This document shows, piece after piece, positions 8,313 through 15,984 of a stretch of 64,000 nucleotides of DNA; within the stretch, counting starts at the first letter, position 1, and every line of letters starts with the position of its first letter. Under the pieces are notes generated by a model. That model was not told the DNA's origin and made no database searches. It saw only the letters and a program-made list of their open reading frames with translations. The position numbers and the translations under genes are program-made. Source of the stretch: SZUA-547 sp963669315 (GTDB taxonomy: Bacteria; Pseudomonadota; Alphaproteobacteria; Rhodobacterales; Rhodobacteraceae); NCBI GenBank assembly GCA_963669315.1, contig OY770021.1:1922001-1986000 (forward strand), in the 5' to 3' direction.

Positions 8313-9662
8313 TCATTCGGCCGGCTGAACGGCGGCGGCGTCAGCCTTCTTGGCGTATTTGGCGGCGATCTTCGCGTCGAAATCGGCTTCGATCGACTCC
8401 GGCAATCGATTTGGTTTCTCTGTGAAGCCCAATAGCGGCAGGATCACGAAGAAATAGGCGAACCAGTAGGCCGAGGCGATCAGCGAAATGGTCGCGAAAG
8501 GCTCCTCCGCAGGCATCGCGCCGACCCACATCAGGACGAAGAAGTCGACCACCAGCAGCCAGAACCACCATTTGAAGCGCGGGCGATATCGGCCCGAGAT
8601 AATGCGGCTGGTGTCCAGCCACGGGGCGAGCGCCATCGCGATGATCGCGCCGAACATCGCTAGCACGCCGAACAGCTTGGCGTCGACGATGCCGCCCGTG
8701 ATGAAGCTGGTCAGCTGCACGATCCAGACGTCGCCGGTGAAGGCGCGCAGAATCGCGTAGAATGGCAGGAAGTACCATTCGGGCACGATATGCGCCGGGG
8801 TGACCAGCGGGTTGGCCTCCAGGTAGTTGTCCGGATGCCCCATGAAGTTGGGCATGAAGAACACCATCACCACGAAGAAGATCAGGAACAGCGCCAGCGC
8901 GAACAGATCCTTGATCACGTAGTAGGGCCAGAACGACACCGTGTCCTTGTTGACTTCGCCCATGTTCTTCGTGCGCACGGGCACGCCGGCCGGGTTGTTG
9001 TTGCCGGTTGAGTGGAACGCCCAGATGTGCACCGCCACCAGCGCCGCGATCACGAAGGGCAGCAGGTAATGCAGCGAGAAGAACCGGTTCAGCGTTGGAT
9101 TATCGACCGAGAACCCGCCCCAGAGGAACGAGACGATGTCGCCGCCCACAAACGGAACTGCCGAGAACAGGTTGGTGATAACGGTCGCGCCCCAGAAGGA
9201 CATCTGGCCCCAGGGCAGCACATAACCCATGAACGCGGTGGCCATCATGGCCAGGTAGATCAGGATTCCGATGATCCAGGTGATCTCGCGCGGGTTCTTG
9301 TAAGAGCCGTAATAGAGGCCCCGGAAGATGTGCATGTAGACCGCGATGAAGAACATCGAGGCGCCATTGGCGTGGGCGTAACGCAGCAGCCAGCCGCCAT
9401 TCACGTCGCGCATGATGTGCTCGACCGAGGCGAAGGCCATGTCCGCGTGCGGCGTGTAATGCATCGCCAGAACGATGCCGGTGGCCAACTGCACCACCAG
9501 GAACGCGGCCAGGACAATGCCCCAGATCCACATCCAGTTCAGGTTCTTCGGCGTCGGGATCATCAACGTGCCGTGAATCAGGCCGATGATCGGCAGCCGC
9601 GACTCGATCCACTTCTCGATCTTGGTCTTTGGCTCGTATTTCGGGTGCGGAATAGCGCTCAT
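8313..9662 (-). CDS. petB: cytochrome b of the bc1 complex
   Basis: The core quinol-oxidising membrane subunit of complex III, 449 residues with multiple transmembrane helices. Hallmarks: the Qo-site PEWY motif in VPEWYFLPFYAILR, the heme-ligand helix sequence LLRYAHANGASMFFIAVYMH, GYVLPWGQMSFWGATV, and the second histidine pair around LLPFVIAALVAVHIWAFHS. I start it at the ATG at 9662 (MSAIPHPKYEPKTK), four bases after petA, because upstream in-frame sequence runs through petA. The gene order petA-petB-petC is standard. Confidence 0.97.
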   Translation of the reverse strand: MSAIPHPKYEPKTKIEKWIESRLPIIGLIHGTLMIPTPKNLNWMWIWGIVLAAFLVVQLATGIVLAMHYTPHADMAFASVEHIMRDVNGGWLLRYAHANGASMFFIAVYMHIFRGLYYGSYKNPREITWIIGILIYLAMMATAFMGYVLPWGQMSFWGATVITNLFSAVPFVGGDIVSFLWGGFSVDNPTLNRFFSLHYLLPFVIAALVAVHIWAFHSTGNNNPAGVPVRTKNMGEVNKDTVSFWPYYVIKDLFALALFLIFFVVMVFFMPNFMGHPDNYLEANPLVTPAHIVPEWYFLPFYAILRAFTGDVWIVQLTSFITGGIVDAKLFGVLAMFGAIIAMALAPWLDTSRIISGRYRPRFKWWFWLLVVDFFVLMWVGAMPAEEPFATISLIASAYWFAYFFVILPLLGFTEKPNRLPESIEADFDAKIAAKYAKKADAAAVQPAE

Positions 9663-9666
9663 GGTC

Positions 9667-10245
9667 TTACGCCTTATATTCTTCGACCAGAGTGATCGTC
9701 GATCCGTCGACCGCGATTTCTGGAACGGGAAGGTTTTGCGGCGCAGGGCCTTTGCGGATGCGGCCTGCGGTGTCGTAATGCGACCCGTGGCAGGGGCAGA
9801 ACCAGCCGCCGAATTCTCCGGCGGCGTCGCCAATCGGCACACAGCCCAGATGGGTGCAGACGCCCATCATCACCAGCCATTTGCCGTCAGGGTCCGCAGA
9901 GCGGTCCGCGTCATCGCCGGGCGTGCCGGCTGGCCGGTTGGCGTTGCGCGCGTCGTTATCCGGCAGCGAGCCCGGATCGACATCTCGCGCGGCGGCGATT
10001 TCCTCGTCGGTGCGGTGGCGGATAAAGACCGGTTTGCCGCGCCACTTCACGGTGATCTGCGTTCCCGGCTCAACGGCCGAGATATCCACTTCGACAGTGG
10101 CCAGCGCCAGAACGTCGGCGCTCGGGTTCATCTGATCCACCAGCGGCCAAACGGCGGCGCCGGTCGCCACGACGCCCGCGGCTCCGGTCGCGATATACAA
10201 AAAATCGCGGCGGCTGGCGTCATCATGCGTCACAGTATCGGACAC
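9667..10245 (-). CDS. petA: Rieske iron-sulfur subunit of the bc1 complex
   Basis: The 2Fe-2S protein of complex III, 192 residues, carrying electrons from quinol at the Qo site to cytochrome c1. The N-terminus has a twin-arginine motif (ASRRDFLYIATGAAG) that also serves as the membrane anchor. The cluster ligands are in CTHLGC and CPCHGSHYD, with GPAPQNLPVP after them. The insert between residues about 95 and 120 is rich in Asp, Pro and Gly, as in other alphaproteobacterial Rieske proteins. It is the first gene of petABC; a candidate promoter lies about 100 bases upstream. Confidence 0.97.
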   Translation of the reverse strand: MSDTVTHDDASRRDFLYIATGAAGVVATGAAVWPLVDQMNPSADVLALATVEVDISAVEPGTQITVKWRGKPVFIRHRTDEEIAAARDVDPGSLPDNDARNANRPAGTPGDDADRSADPDGKWLVMMGVCTHLGCVPIGDAAGEFGGWFCPCHGSHYDTAGRIRKGPAPQNLPVPEIAVDGSTITLVEEYKA

Positions 10246-10347
10246 GGTGCGGCTTCCTCCTTCAATCGAGCGCGCGGCGCACTCAGCGAGTTCGAGGCCA
10301 CGGAGAGACTCCGCGACGTTCTCATCCGAATTACAGTCCCGCAGGAA

Positions 10348-10377
10348 AATATACTAGCGGACAGTGCGACGCATCAA
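10348..10377 (-). promoter_or_regulatory. candidate petABC promoter
   Basis: On the minus strand TTGATG and TATATT are separated by 18 bases, about 100 bases before the petA ATG, in the divergent gap with hemF. The match to the sigma-70 consensus is good but it is a prediction only. I saw no clear FNR-type site next to it. Confidence 0.4.
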
Positions 10378-10513
10378 ACCCATGTGGCGGAAAGTAATCG
10401 CAAATGAATCAGGGGGGTGCAATGGCCATCCGGCTTGCAGCAAGGGGTCTGGGCCGCTAACTCGGACCCAATTCAGCCCGCAGCGCGGGTTCAGCGACGC
10501 CGGGGAGCTTCCG

Positions 10514-11434
10514 ATGGGCGAAAATGCGACCGCGAATGCGGATAGCTGTACAATCGATGCGCGAAAAGAGCAGGCCTCCGCCTGGTTCCAGGAATTGCGG
10601 GATCGCATCTGCGCGGCGTTCGAAAGGCTGGAGGACGCGCAGACGACCGGTCCCTTCGCGAATCTGCCGCCCGGGCGATTCGAACGCACCGAGACCCGCC
10701 GCGCAGGCGAGGGCGAAGGGGATCAGGGCGGCGGCGTGATGAGCGCCATGCGCGGCGGCCGGGTGTTCGAAAAGGTCGGCGTCAACATCTCCACCGTCTA
10801 CGGCCAACTGGGTGAGCGGGCGCAACGCAGCCTGACTGCGCGGAAGGAGATTCCGGGGCTGGAGGATGATCCGCGATTCTGGGCCTCTGGCATCTCGCTG
10901 GTCGCGCATATGCGCAGCCCGAAAACGCCAGCGGTGCATATGAACACGCGGATGTTCTGGACGCCGGGCGCCTGGTGGTTCGGCGGCGGCGCCGATCTGA
11001 ACCCGATGGTCGAGGTCGCCGAGGACACCGCGCAATTTCACAACGCGCTTAAATCGGCCTGCGACGCCCATGACCCGGCCTACTATCCACGCTTTAAGGA
11101 CTGGGCGGACGAGTATTTCTTGATCCGCCATAGGGGCGAAGCGCGGGGCGTCGGCGGAATCTTCTATGACGATCTTTGCACCGGCGACTGGGAGGCGGAT
11201 TTCGCCTTCACACAGGATGTCGGCCGGGCGTTTCTCGACGCGTTCGTTCCGATCACCGAAAAGCGGATGCCGGAGGACTGGACCGAGGCGGAGCGCGAAT
11301 GGCAGCTGGTCAAGCGGGGCCTCTACGCCGAGTTCAACCTCGTCTACGACCGCGGCACCAAATTCGGACTGGAGACCGGGCACAACCCGGACGCGGTGCT
11401 GATGAGCCTGCCGCCGGTCGCGAAATGGCCGTAA
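10514..11434 (+). CDS. hemF: oxygen-dependent coproporphyrinogen III oxidase
   Basis: HemF decarboxylates coproporphyrinogen III to protoporphyrinogen IX using O2, a cytoplasmic heme-synthesis step. The conserved core is present: MRGGRVFEKVGVNISTVYG, SLVAHMRSPKTPAVHMNTRM, WWFGGGADLNPMVE, GIFYDDL and AEFNLVYDRGTKFGLETG. I chose the ATG at 10514 (306 residues, GGGGAGC ribosome site) over the open frame from 10364, which would add about 50 residues without family resemblance. It is divergent from petABC, so the intergenic region may coordinate heme supply with the heme-containing bc1 complex; that is inference. Confidence 0.95.
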   Translation: MGENATANADSCTIDARKEQASAWFQELRDRICAAFERLEDAQTTGPFANLPPGRFERTETRRAGEGEGDQGGGVMSAMRGGRVFEKVGVNISTVYGQLGERAQRSLTARKEIPGLEDDPRFWASGISLVAHMRSPKTPAVHMNTRMFWTPGAWWFGGGADLNPMVEVAEDTAQFHNALKSACDAHDPAYYPRFKDWADEYFLIRHRGEARGVGGIFYDDLCTGDWEADFAFTQDVGRAFLDAFVPITEKRMPEDWTEAEREWQLVKRGLYAEFNLVYDRGTKFGLETGHNPDAVLMSLPPVAKWP

Positions 11435-11512
11435 GTCGCGAAGGATTTTGACCTTTCGCGCTTCTCTGTCATTCTGCGTCGATAGTCATGTTGCTGGAAG
11501 GGGGGCCCGGTC

Positions 11513-11884
11513 ATGCAAAGAGTCGAATTCGACAAGGGCGAAGTGGTGTTCGAGCAGGGGGATCCAAGCGACCTCTGCTACCAGATCGTCTCGGGCAAGG
11601 TGGAGATCCGCATGCTGACGGACAGCGTGCTCTCCGCGCATAAAGAGTCGACGATCGAAACTTTGGGCTTTGGCGACATCTTCGGAGAGATGGGAATCAT
11701 CGACGACGCGCCGCGCTCGGCGGCGGCGGTCGCGGCCGAGCCGACGGTTTGCGCGGTCTACAAGCCGGATGAGATCGTCGAAATGCTGGAATCGAACCCG
11801 AAGGAGGCGCTGGAGTATATCCGCACGCTGATCCACCGTTTGCGGGTCGCAAATGAGCGGTTGGCGCATCCAAAGCGGGGCTGA
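11513..11884 (+). CDS. stand-alone cyclic nucleotide-binding domain protein
   Basis: A 123-residue protein made of a single cNMP-binding fold, with no DNA-binding or catalytic domain attached. It shows the strand pattern FDKGEVVFEQGDPSDLCYQI, then FGDIFGEMGIIDDAPRSAAA, which is the phosphate-binding cassette with Gly-Glu and the conserved Arg-Ser. C-terminal helices follow (PKEALEYIRTLIHRLRV). A strong AAGGGGGG ribosome site precedes the ATG. It converges on napH with six bases between the stops. Such lone domains may sense cyclic nucleotides through partner proteins; the ligand and partner are unknown here. Confidence 0.85.
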   Translation: MQRVEFDKGEVVFEQGDPSDLCYQIVSGKVEIRMLTDSVLSAHKESTIETLGFGDIFGEMGIIDDAPRSAAAVAAEPTVCAVYKPDEIVEMLESNPKEALEYIRTLIHRLRVANERLAHPKRG

Positions 11885-11890
11885 CCAACA

Positions 11891-12820
11891 TCAGACGCGG
11901 GCGATGCGCTGGCTGTCCGTATTCCTCGAGGCGGCGGGTTGCGGCGCCGCTTCGGTTTCATCGAGCTTTTCGTTGAACCGGTGCGTGAAGCGAAAGACGT
12001 CCTCCGAGCAGACATCTATGCAACGCCCGCAATTCGTGCAGTCGCCGGCGAGGATCAGCGGTCCGGAGCCGTCCTTTTCGCCCCGCAGCGCCGGTGAAAT
12101 GACCTGCGGCTCGGGGCAGACGGCGTAACAATCCATGCAATCGTCGCAAGCGGACCGCTTCACCGCCGAGATCCGAATCACCGAGGCCTCGCCGATCAGG
12201 CCGTAAAACGCGCCGACCGGGCAGAGATGGCCGCACCAGCCGTGATGCGCGACGAACAGGTCGAAGACGAAGATAAGGGCGACAAGCGCCCAGCCGAATC
12301 CGGCTCCGAAGACGAGCGAGCGGTGAAAGGCCGTGATCGGGTTGATCAGTTCCCAGGCCAACGCCCCGCTGGCGAAAGCCGCCGCGATGACCGCCACCAT
12401 GATCCAGCGCCGCGCGCCGCGTTTCGGGGTCCACGCCTTTTTGAAACCAAGCTTGCGGCGGGCCCAGGCGGCGGCGTCGGTGATCGGGTTCACCGGGCAG
12501 ACCCAGGAGCAATACGTCCGACCACCAACGAGAAGATAGAAGGCGAGCACGATCGCCCCGCCAAGCAGCGCGGTTTGCTCCGGCGATTGCCCGGCGACCG
12601 CGGACTGGAGCAGAATGAACGGGTCAGTGAGCGGAAGAAAATCGAGGGTCAGGCTTTGCGCCAGCGTTCCCTTGACGATCCAGACGCCGGTCAGCGGGCC
12701 GGCGAGAAACAGGGCGAGAAAGCCGAATTGGGCCATGCGCCGCAGGACAAGCCAGCGGATGCTGTGGCGAAGGCCCAACTGCTCGGTCGCGCGCGCGCCA
12801 GCGTCTCGTTTCAGGCTCAC
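11891..12820 (-). CDS. napH: NapH-type quinol dehydrogenase membrane ferredoxin
   Basis: A 309-residue polytopic membrane protein of the NapH family, which oxidises quinol and passes electrons to NapG. It carries the membrane-side cysteine motifs CSWVCPVNP and CGHLCPVGA, and two 4Fe-4S clusters near the C-terminus (CDDCMDCYAVCPEP and CTNCGRCIDVC). Hydrophobic segments lie at about residues 30-50, 85-105, 140-160 and 170-190. The ATG overlaps the napG stop by four bases, showing coupling. No napA, napB or napC is in the window, so the terminal acceptor is unknown. Confidence 0.88.
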   Translation of the reverse strand: MSLKRDAGARATEQLGLRHSIRWLVLRRMAQFGFLALFLAGPLTGVWIVKGTLAQSLTLDFLPLTDPFILLQSAVAGQSPEQTALLGGAIVLAFYLLVGGRTYCSWVCPVNPITDAAAWARRKLGFKKAWTPKRGARRWIMVAVIAAAFASGALAWELINPITAFHRSLVFGAGFGWALVALIFVFDLFVAHHGWCGHLCPVGAFYGLIGEASVIRISAVKRSACDDCMDCYAVCPEPQVISPALRGEKDGSGPLILAGDCTNCGRCIDVCSEDVFRFTHRFNEKLDETEAAPQPAASRNTDSQRIARV

Positions 12821-13608
12821 TTCCGGTCTCCGTCAGGGCCAGCGTCAAAGCCGCTGTTCAGGAAGTCCAAAGCCGATTCAGGCGATCCCTCCTGCGCCTC
12901 ATGGAAGGCTCTGTCCTCGGCGCCTTCCATTTCCCAGCCATAGCGGTAGTGCCGGTCATGCGCGCCGACCGCGACCTCGATAGGCAGCACCTTGATCGCC
13001 GCCTCCTCCAGCACGCAGGCCTTTTCGCATTTCCCGCAACCGGTGCAGGCGTCGGCATGCACCACCGGTTCGAATATCGCGTGTTTGCCCGTGCGGTCGT
13101 TGCGGGATGCGTCAAGCGTGATCGCCTCATCGATCACCGGACAGACCCTATAACAGACGTCGCAGCGCAGCCCTTTGAGGTTCAGGCAGGTGTCGCGATG
13201 GATCAAAACGGCGACGCCCATCTTGGCGTCCTCAATCGTGGGAATATCCCTGTCGAGCGCTCCGGTGGGGCAGACGCGCGCGCAGGGCACGTCGTCACAC
13301 ATCTCGCATGGAGTCTCACGCGCGAGGAAGTATGGCGTGCCGTTTGCAGGGCCGTCTCCGAGATCGGCCAGCATCAGCGTGTCATAGGGGCAGTCCCGCA
13401 CGCAGAGACCACAGCGCACGCAAGCCGCAAGGAAATCCTCCTCAGGAATTGCCCCCGGCGGACGCAGCGCTTGTGTTGGCAACGCCGCCGACTGGCGCGC
13501 CAGAGCGACCAACCCCAGGCCCGCCGCGCAGGCGCCGCCCGCCAGCCGAGCGGTGTCGAGCAGGATATCCCGCCGTGATTTGCGTGTTCTGGCCATCGGC
13601 GCGGTCAC
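12817..13608 (-). CDS. napG: NapG-type periplasmic ferredoxin
   Basis: A 263-residue Tat-exported iron-sulfur protein; the signal contains KSRRDILLDTARLAGG. Four 4Fe-4S cysteine groups follow: CVRCGLCVRDCP, CEMCDDVPCARVCP, CLNLKGLRCDVCYRVCP and CTGCGKCEKACV. NapG relays electrons from NapH to periplasmic reductases, classically nitrate reductase NapA. Here it is the middle gene of usp-napG-napH, 17 bases after usp. Assignment to the NapG family is firm; a role in nitrate respiration is not supported because the catalytic subunit is not nearby. Confidence 0.88.
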   Translation of the reverse strand: MTAPMARTRKSRRDILLDTARLAGGACAAGLGLVALARQSAALPTQALRPPGAIPEEDFLAACVRCGLCVRDCPYDTLMLADLGDGPANGTPYFLARETPCEMCDDVPCARVCPTGALDRDIPTIEDAKMGVAVLIHRDTCLNLKGLRCDVCYRVCPVIDEAITLDASRNDRTGKHAIFEPVVHADACTGCGKCEKACVLEEAAIKVLPIEVAVGAHDRHYRYGWEMEGAEDRAFHEAQEGSPESALDFLNSGFDAGPDGDRK

Positions 13609-13625
13609 ACCTCGGGACAGAGCAT

Positions 13626-14051
13626 CTAATGCGATACAACACAGGGCAGGTCGGTGCCGCGCATCACTGCATGCGAGACGCTACCCATCACCAGTTCGCC
13701 TACGGCGCTGAACCCGTGCGAGCCCATCACGATCAGGCCCGCGCCGACCCGTGCTGCGGCGTCGAGGATAACCTCGGCCGGGTCGCCGTCGAGAATCTTC
13801 GTGTCGATAGAGCCCGCTCCGGCTTCTTCCGCGCGGGCGCGCGACGACGCGATGATGGACTCGAAGATCTGGCCGCGGCTGAGGTCTTCCGCTTCGGCGA
13901 AGGCCTGAAGCTGATCGGGCAGCGGCGAGCCATCATCCGCGGTCACGATCACCAGCTTGGCGTTCAACCTGCTGGCCAGTTCCCCCGCGGTCTCCGCCGC
14001 GCGGATAGAACGATCGGAACCATCGGCGGCGAGGAGAAGTTTGTCGATCAT
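13626..14051 (-). CDS. universal stress protein (UspA family)
   Basis: A 141-residue single-domain Usp protein. It starts with the family strand MIDKLLLAADGSDRSIRAA and ends with the ATP-binding signature GSHGFSAVGELVMGSVSHAV, matching G-2x-G-9x-G-(S/T), so it probably binds ATP. I chose the ATG at 14051 because the upstream in-frame extension has no family resemblance. It leads the usp-napG-napH unit; Usp genes often sit beside anaerobic respiration genes, which suggests response to oxygen or redox limitation. Confidence 0.92.
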   Translation of the reverse strand: MIDKLLLAADGSDRSIRAAETAGELASRLNAKLVIVTADDGSPLPDQLQAFAEAEDLSRGQIFESIIASSRARAEEAGAGSIDTKILDGDPAEVILDAAARVGAGLIVMGSHGFSAVGELVMGSVSHAVMRGTDLPCVVSH

Positions 14052-14158
14052 CGGACGTCTCCATATGTTTCGGAACATCGAATCGGGGGCAGTGTTGGCT
14101 TTGGCGGCGCAAAGCGCCTTGATGCGGCTCAATATTCAAAGGGTGGTTTCCGATTTCT

Positions 14159-14743
14159 ATTCGAATACTTGCATATGGGTCTCTGGTCTGGGATCTGGAC
14201 GATCTGGCGCCGCATGTGCGCGGCGAATGGTCGATCGGGGCTGGCCCGCGCATTCCTCTGGAGTTCGCCCGCGTGTCTCTGAAGCGCAAACGGGCTTTGA
14301 CGCTGGTGATCGAGCCGGATCATGGGGAAAATTGCATTACACATGCGATCGATAGCGCGCGCGACGATATTCACGAGGCGGCCGACGATCTGGCCCGGCG
14401 CGAGCGCACCACCGACATCACCCATATCGGCGCGGTCTGCCTGCATAGCGGCTTCGTCCGGTCTTCTGACACAAGGATCGCGCAGGCGGTGACGGCCTGG
14501 TGCCTGGCGACCCGCTCGTCAGGCGCGATCTGGACCGATCTGCCGCGCAATTTTCACGAAATGGGGCGAGGGCCGTTCTCTCTGCCCGCCGCCGTCGACT
14601 ACCTCAAGGGTCTCGGGAGCGAGAGTCTGACCGAGGCGCACCAGTATATCGAGAACGCGCCCGCAGCGACCGACACGCCGCTCAGACGCCATCTGGCCGG
14701 GGACCCGTGGTGGCGGAGCCTCGGCGCGGTCAAATCCAGATAA
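14159..14743 (+). CDS. gamma-glutamylcyclotransferase-like protein without a canonical start codon
   Basis: The frame reads IRILAYGSLVWDLDDLAPHV at its start, the substrate-binding YGSL motif of the GGCT fold, then PLEFARVS and IEPDHG, and ends ENAPAATDTPLRRHLAGDPW. Family members act on gamma-glutamyl peptides. The frame is open from 14123, but has no ATG, GTG or TTG before the GTG at 14216, which lies after the YGSL motif. Homologous alignment would place Met where ATT stands at 14159, so either ATT is used or an ATG was lost. A weak AAAGGGTGG lies upstream. The 3' end overlaps the convergent LysE gene by 14 bases. Confidence 0.7.
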   Translation: MRILAYGSLVWDLDDLAPHVRGEWSIGAGPRIPLEFARVSLKRKRALTLVIEPDHGENCITHAIDSARDDIHEAADDLARRERTTDITHIGAVCLHSGFVRSSDTRIAQAVTAWCLATRSSGAIWTDLPRNFHEMGRGPFSLPAAVDYLKGLGSESLTEAHQYIENAPAATDTPLRRHLAGDPWWRSLGAVKSR

Positions 14744-15323
14744 GCGCGGCTGAGGCGGCCATCAACGCGGCCATACCCGTCATAAAGCTCCGCCATCGCT
14801 CCTCTGACGACAACAACCGGCCCAGCAGGTGCCCCGCCGCCGCCCAGAACAGGCAGACGAACAGGTTGAGGCCTGAGAACGCCGCAGCGAGGCGCGCCGC
14901 TTCCTGCAACGGCGGCAGGTCCGAGGGAAAGCCCGCCGAGGCCGCCAGCGCCACCGCCCAGACCTTGGCGTTCACCCACTGAAACAGCACCGCTTCGTGG
15001 AACCGAAACGGGCGGCCCTTGTCATCTTCCCGTTTGGTTCGCCCCGCGACGGAGGTGCGCCACGCCAGCCAGACGATCCACAGCGTCGCCAACAGTTTGA
15101 ACGAGAAGGCGAGGTCGGGTTTGGCCAGCAGCGCCGCCGCCACGCCCAGTCCAGCCGCCGCCGCGATCGCGCCGACCCCGGCGGCGACCCCCAGAAGGTG
15201 CGGCACGGTGCGGTGAAATCCGAACCGGGCGCCCGACGCGGTCAGCATCACGACATTAGGGCCGGGCGAGAACAGCCCGGCGAAGACGAAGATCAGCAGA
15301 GACAGGGTCTGGGCGTCGATCAT
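14730..15323 (-). CDS. LysE/RhtB family amino acid exporter
   Basis: A 197-residue inner-membrane exporter of the LysE superfamily, predicted to have six helices. The family motif FSPGPNVVMLTASGARFGFH lies at the end of helix 1, and NAKVWAVALA is the second conserved site before helix 4. Substrates of this superfamily are amino acids or derivatives; the specific one cannot be read here. It lies 11 bases after a paralogous LysE gene in the same direction. I start it at the ATG at 15323, where the hydrophobic family N-terminus begins. Confidence 0.9.
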   Translation of the reverse strand: MIDAQTLSLLIFVFAGLFSPGPNVVMLTASGARFGFHRTVPHLLGVAAGVGAIAAAAGLGVAAALLAKPDLAFSFKLLATLWIVWLAWRTSVAGRTKREDDKGRPFRFHEAVLFQWVNAKVWAVALAASAGFPSDLPPLQEAARLAAAFSGLNLFVCLFWAAAGHLLGRLLSSEERWRSFMTGMAALMAASAALIWI

Positions 15324-15334
15324 CGCGGCCTCGC

Positions 15335-15934
15335 TCAGGCGCCGTCTACAAGAATGTAGATCGCGCTCGCCGCCACCAGAGCGCCCATGGCGATGTTGAA
15401 GGCGCGCAGCCTTCCATCCGTCGAAAGCCAGCGCCGGATCGCGGCGCCGAACCCGGTCCATCCCGCGGCGGAGCCGAGGCCGATCACGAGAAACACCGAA
15501 GCGATGTCCGCCGCCTCGGCAAACGGGCTGGCGCCGGTCATATAGGCGGAGGCGACGCCGATCGCCATCGACCAGGCTTTTGGGTTGATCCACTGAAAGG
15601 CCAGCGCCTCGTAAAAGCGCCAGGGACGGCCGCGGCCCTGCGCTTTGGCACGGCCCGCGCTGGCGACCTTCCAGGCGATCCACAGCATCACCGCCGCGCC
15701 CACATATTTCAGGCCGTCGCGCAGAGAGGGCTCGGACCTGAAGAGCTCGCCCAGACCCGCGCCGATCAGCATCATCATCAGGGGAAAGCCCAGGGCGACG
15801 CCAAGCAGATGCGGAACCGAGCGCCCGAACCCGTAGGTGGCGCCCGAATTGGCCAACAAGATGTTGTTAGGCCCTGGCGTCCACAGGGTCGCGAAGGCGA
15901 AGGCGATCAGCGCGAAAAAGGCGTCCGGTCCCAT
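15335..15934 (-). CDS. LysE/RhtB family amino acid exporter (paralog)
   Basis: A 199-residue LysE-family exporter with the same layout as its downstream neighbour: TLWTPGPNNILLANSGATYG in helix 1, HLLGVALGFPLMMMLIG, then NPKAWSMAIGVASAYM. The pair is tandem and similar in length but clearly diverged, so it is an old duplication or two independent family members. The ATG at 15934 begins the first helix. The genes may be cotranscribed with cca upstream (50-base gap). Substrate unknown. Confidence 0.9.
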   Translation of the reverse strand: MGPDAFFALIAFAFATLWTPGPNNILLANSGATYGFGRSVPHLLGVALGFPLMMMLIGAGLGELFRSEPSLRDGLKYVGAAVMLWIAWKVASAGRAKAQGRGRPWRFYEALAFQWINPKAWSMAIGVASAYMTGASPFAEAADIASVFLVIGLGSAAGWTGFGAAIRRWLSTDGRLRAFNIAMGALVAASAIYILVDGA

Positions 15935-15984
15935 GGCGATGCTCCACGCGTTTGTCGCCGGCGACCCGCCGATCCAGCGCGCAT

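Noticed and set aside
10364..10513. N-terminal extension of hemF from ATG 10364
   Set aside because: The extra 50 residues lack family similarity, and a good ribosome site precedes ATG 10514.
12817..13608. Complete periplasmic nitrate reductase operon
   Set aside because: Only napG and napH are present; the flanking genes are a universal stress protein and a cNMP-binding protein.
13308..14282. Long plus-strand ORF across napG and usp
   Set aside because: It is antisense to genes with clear motifs; its Arg- and Pro-rich composition is typical of a GC-rich shadow frame.
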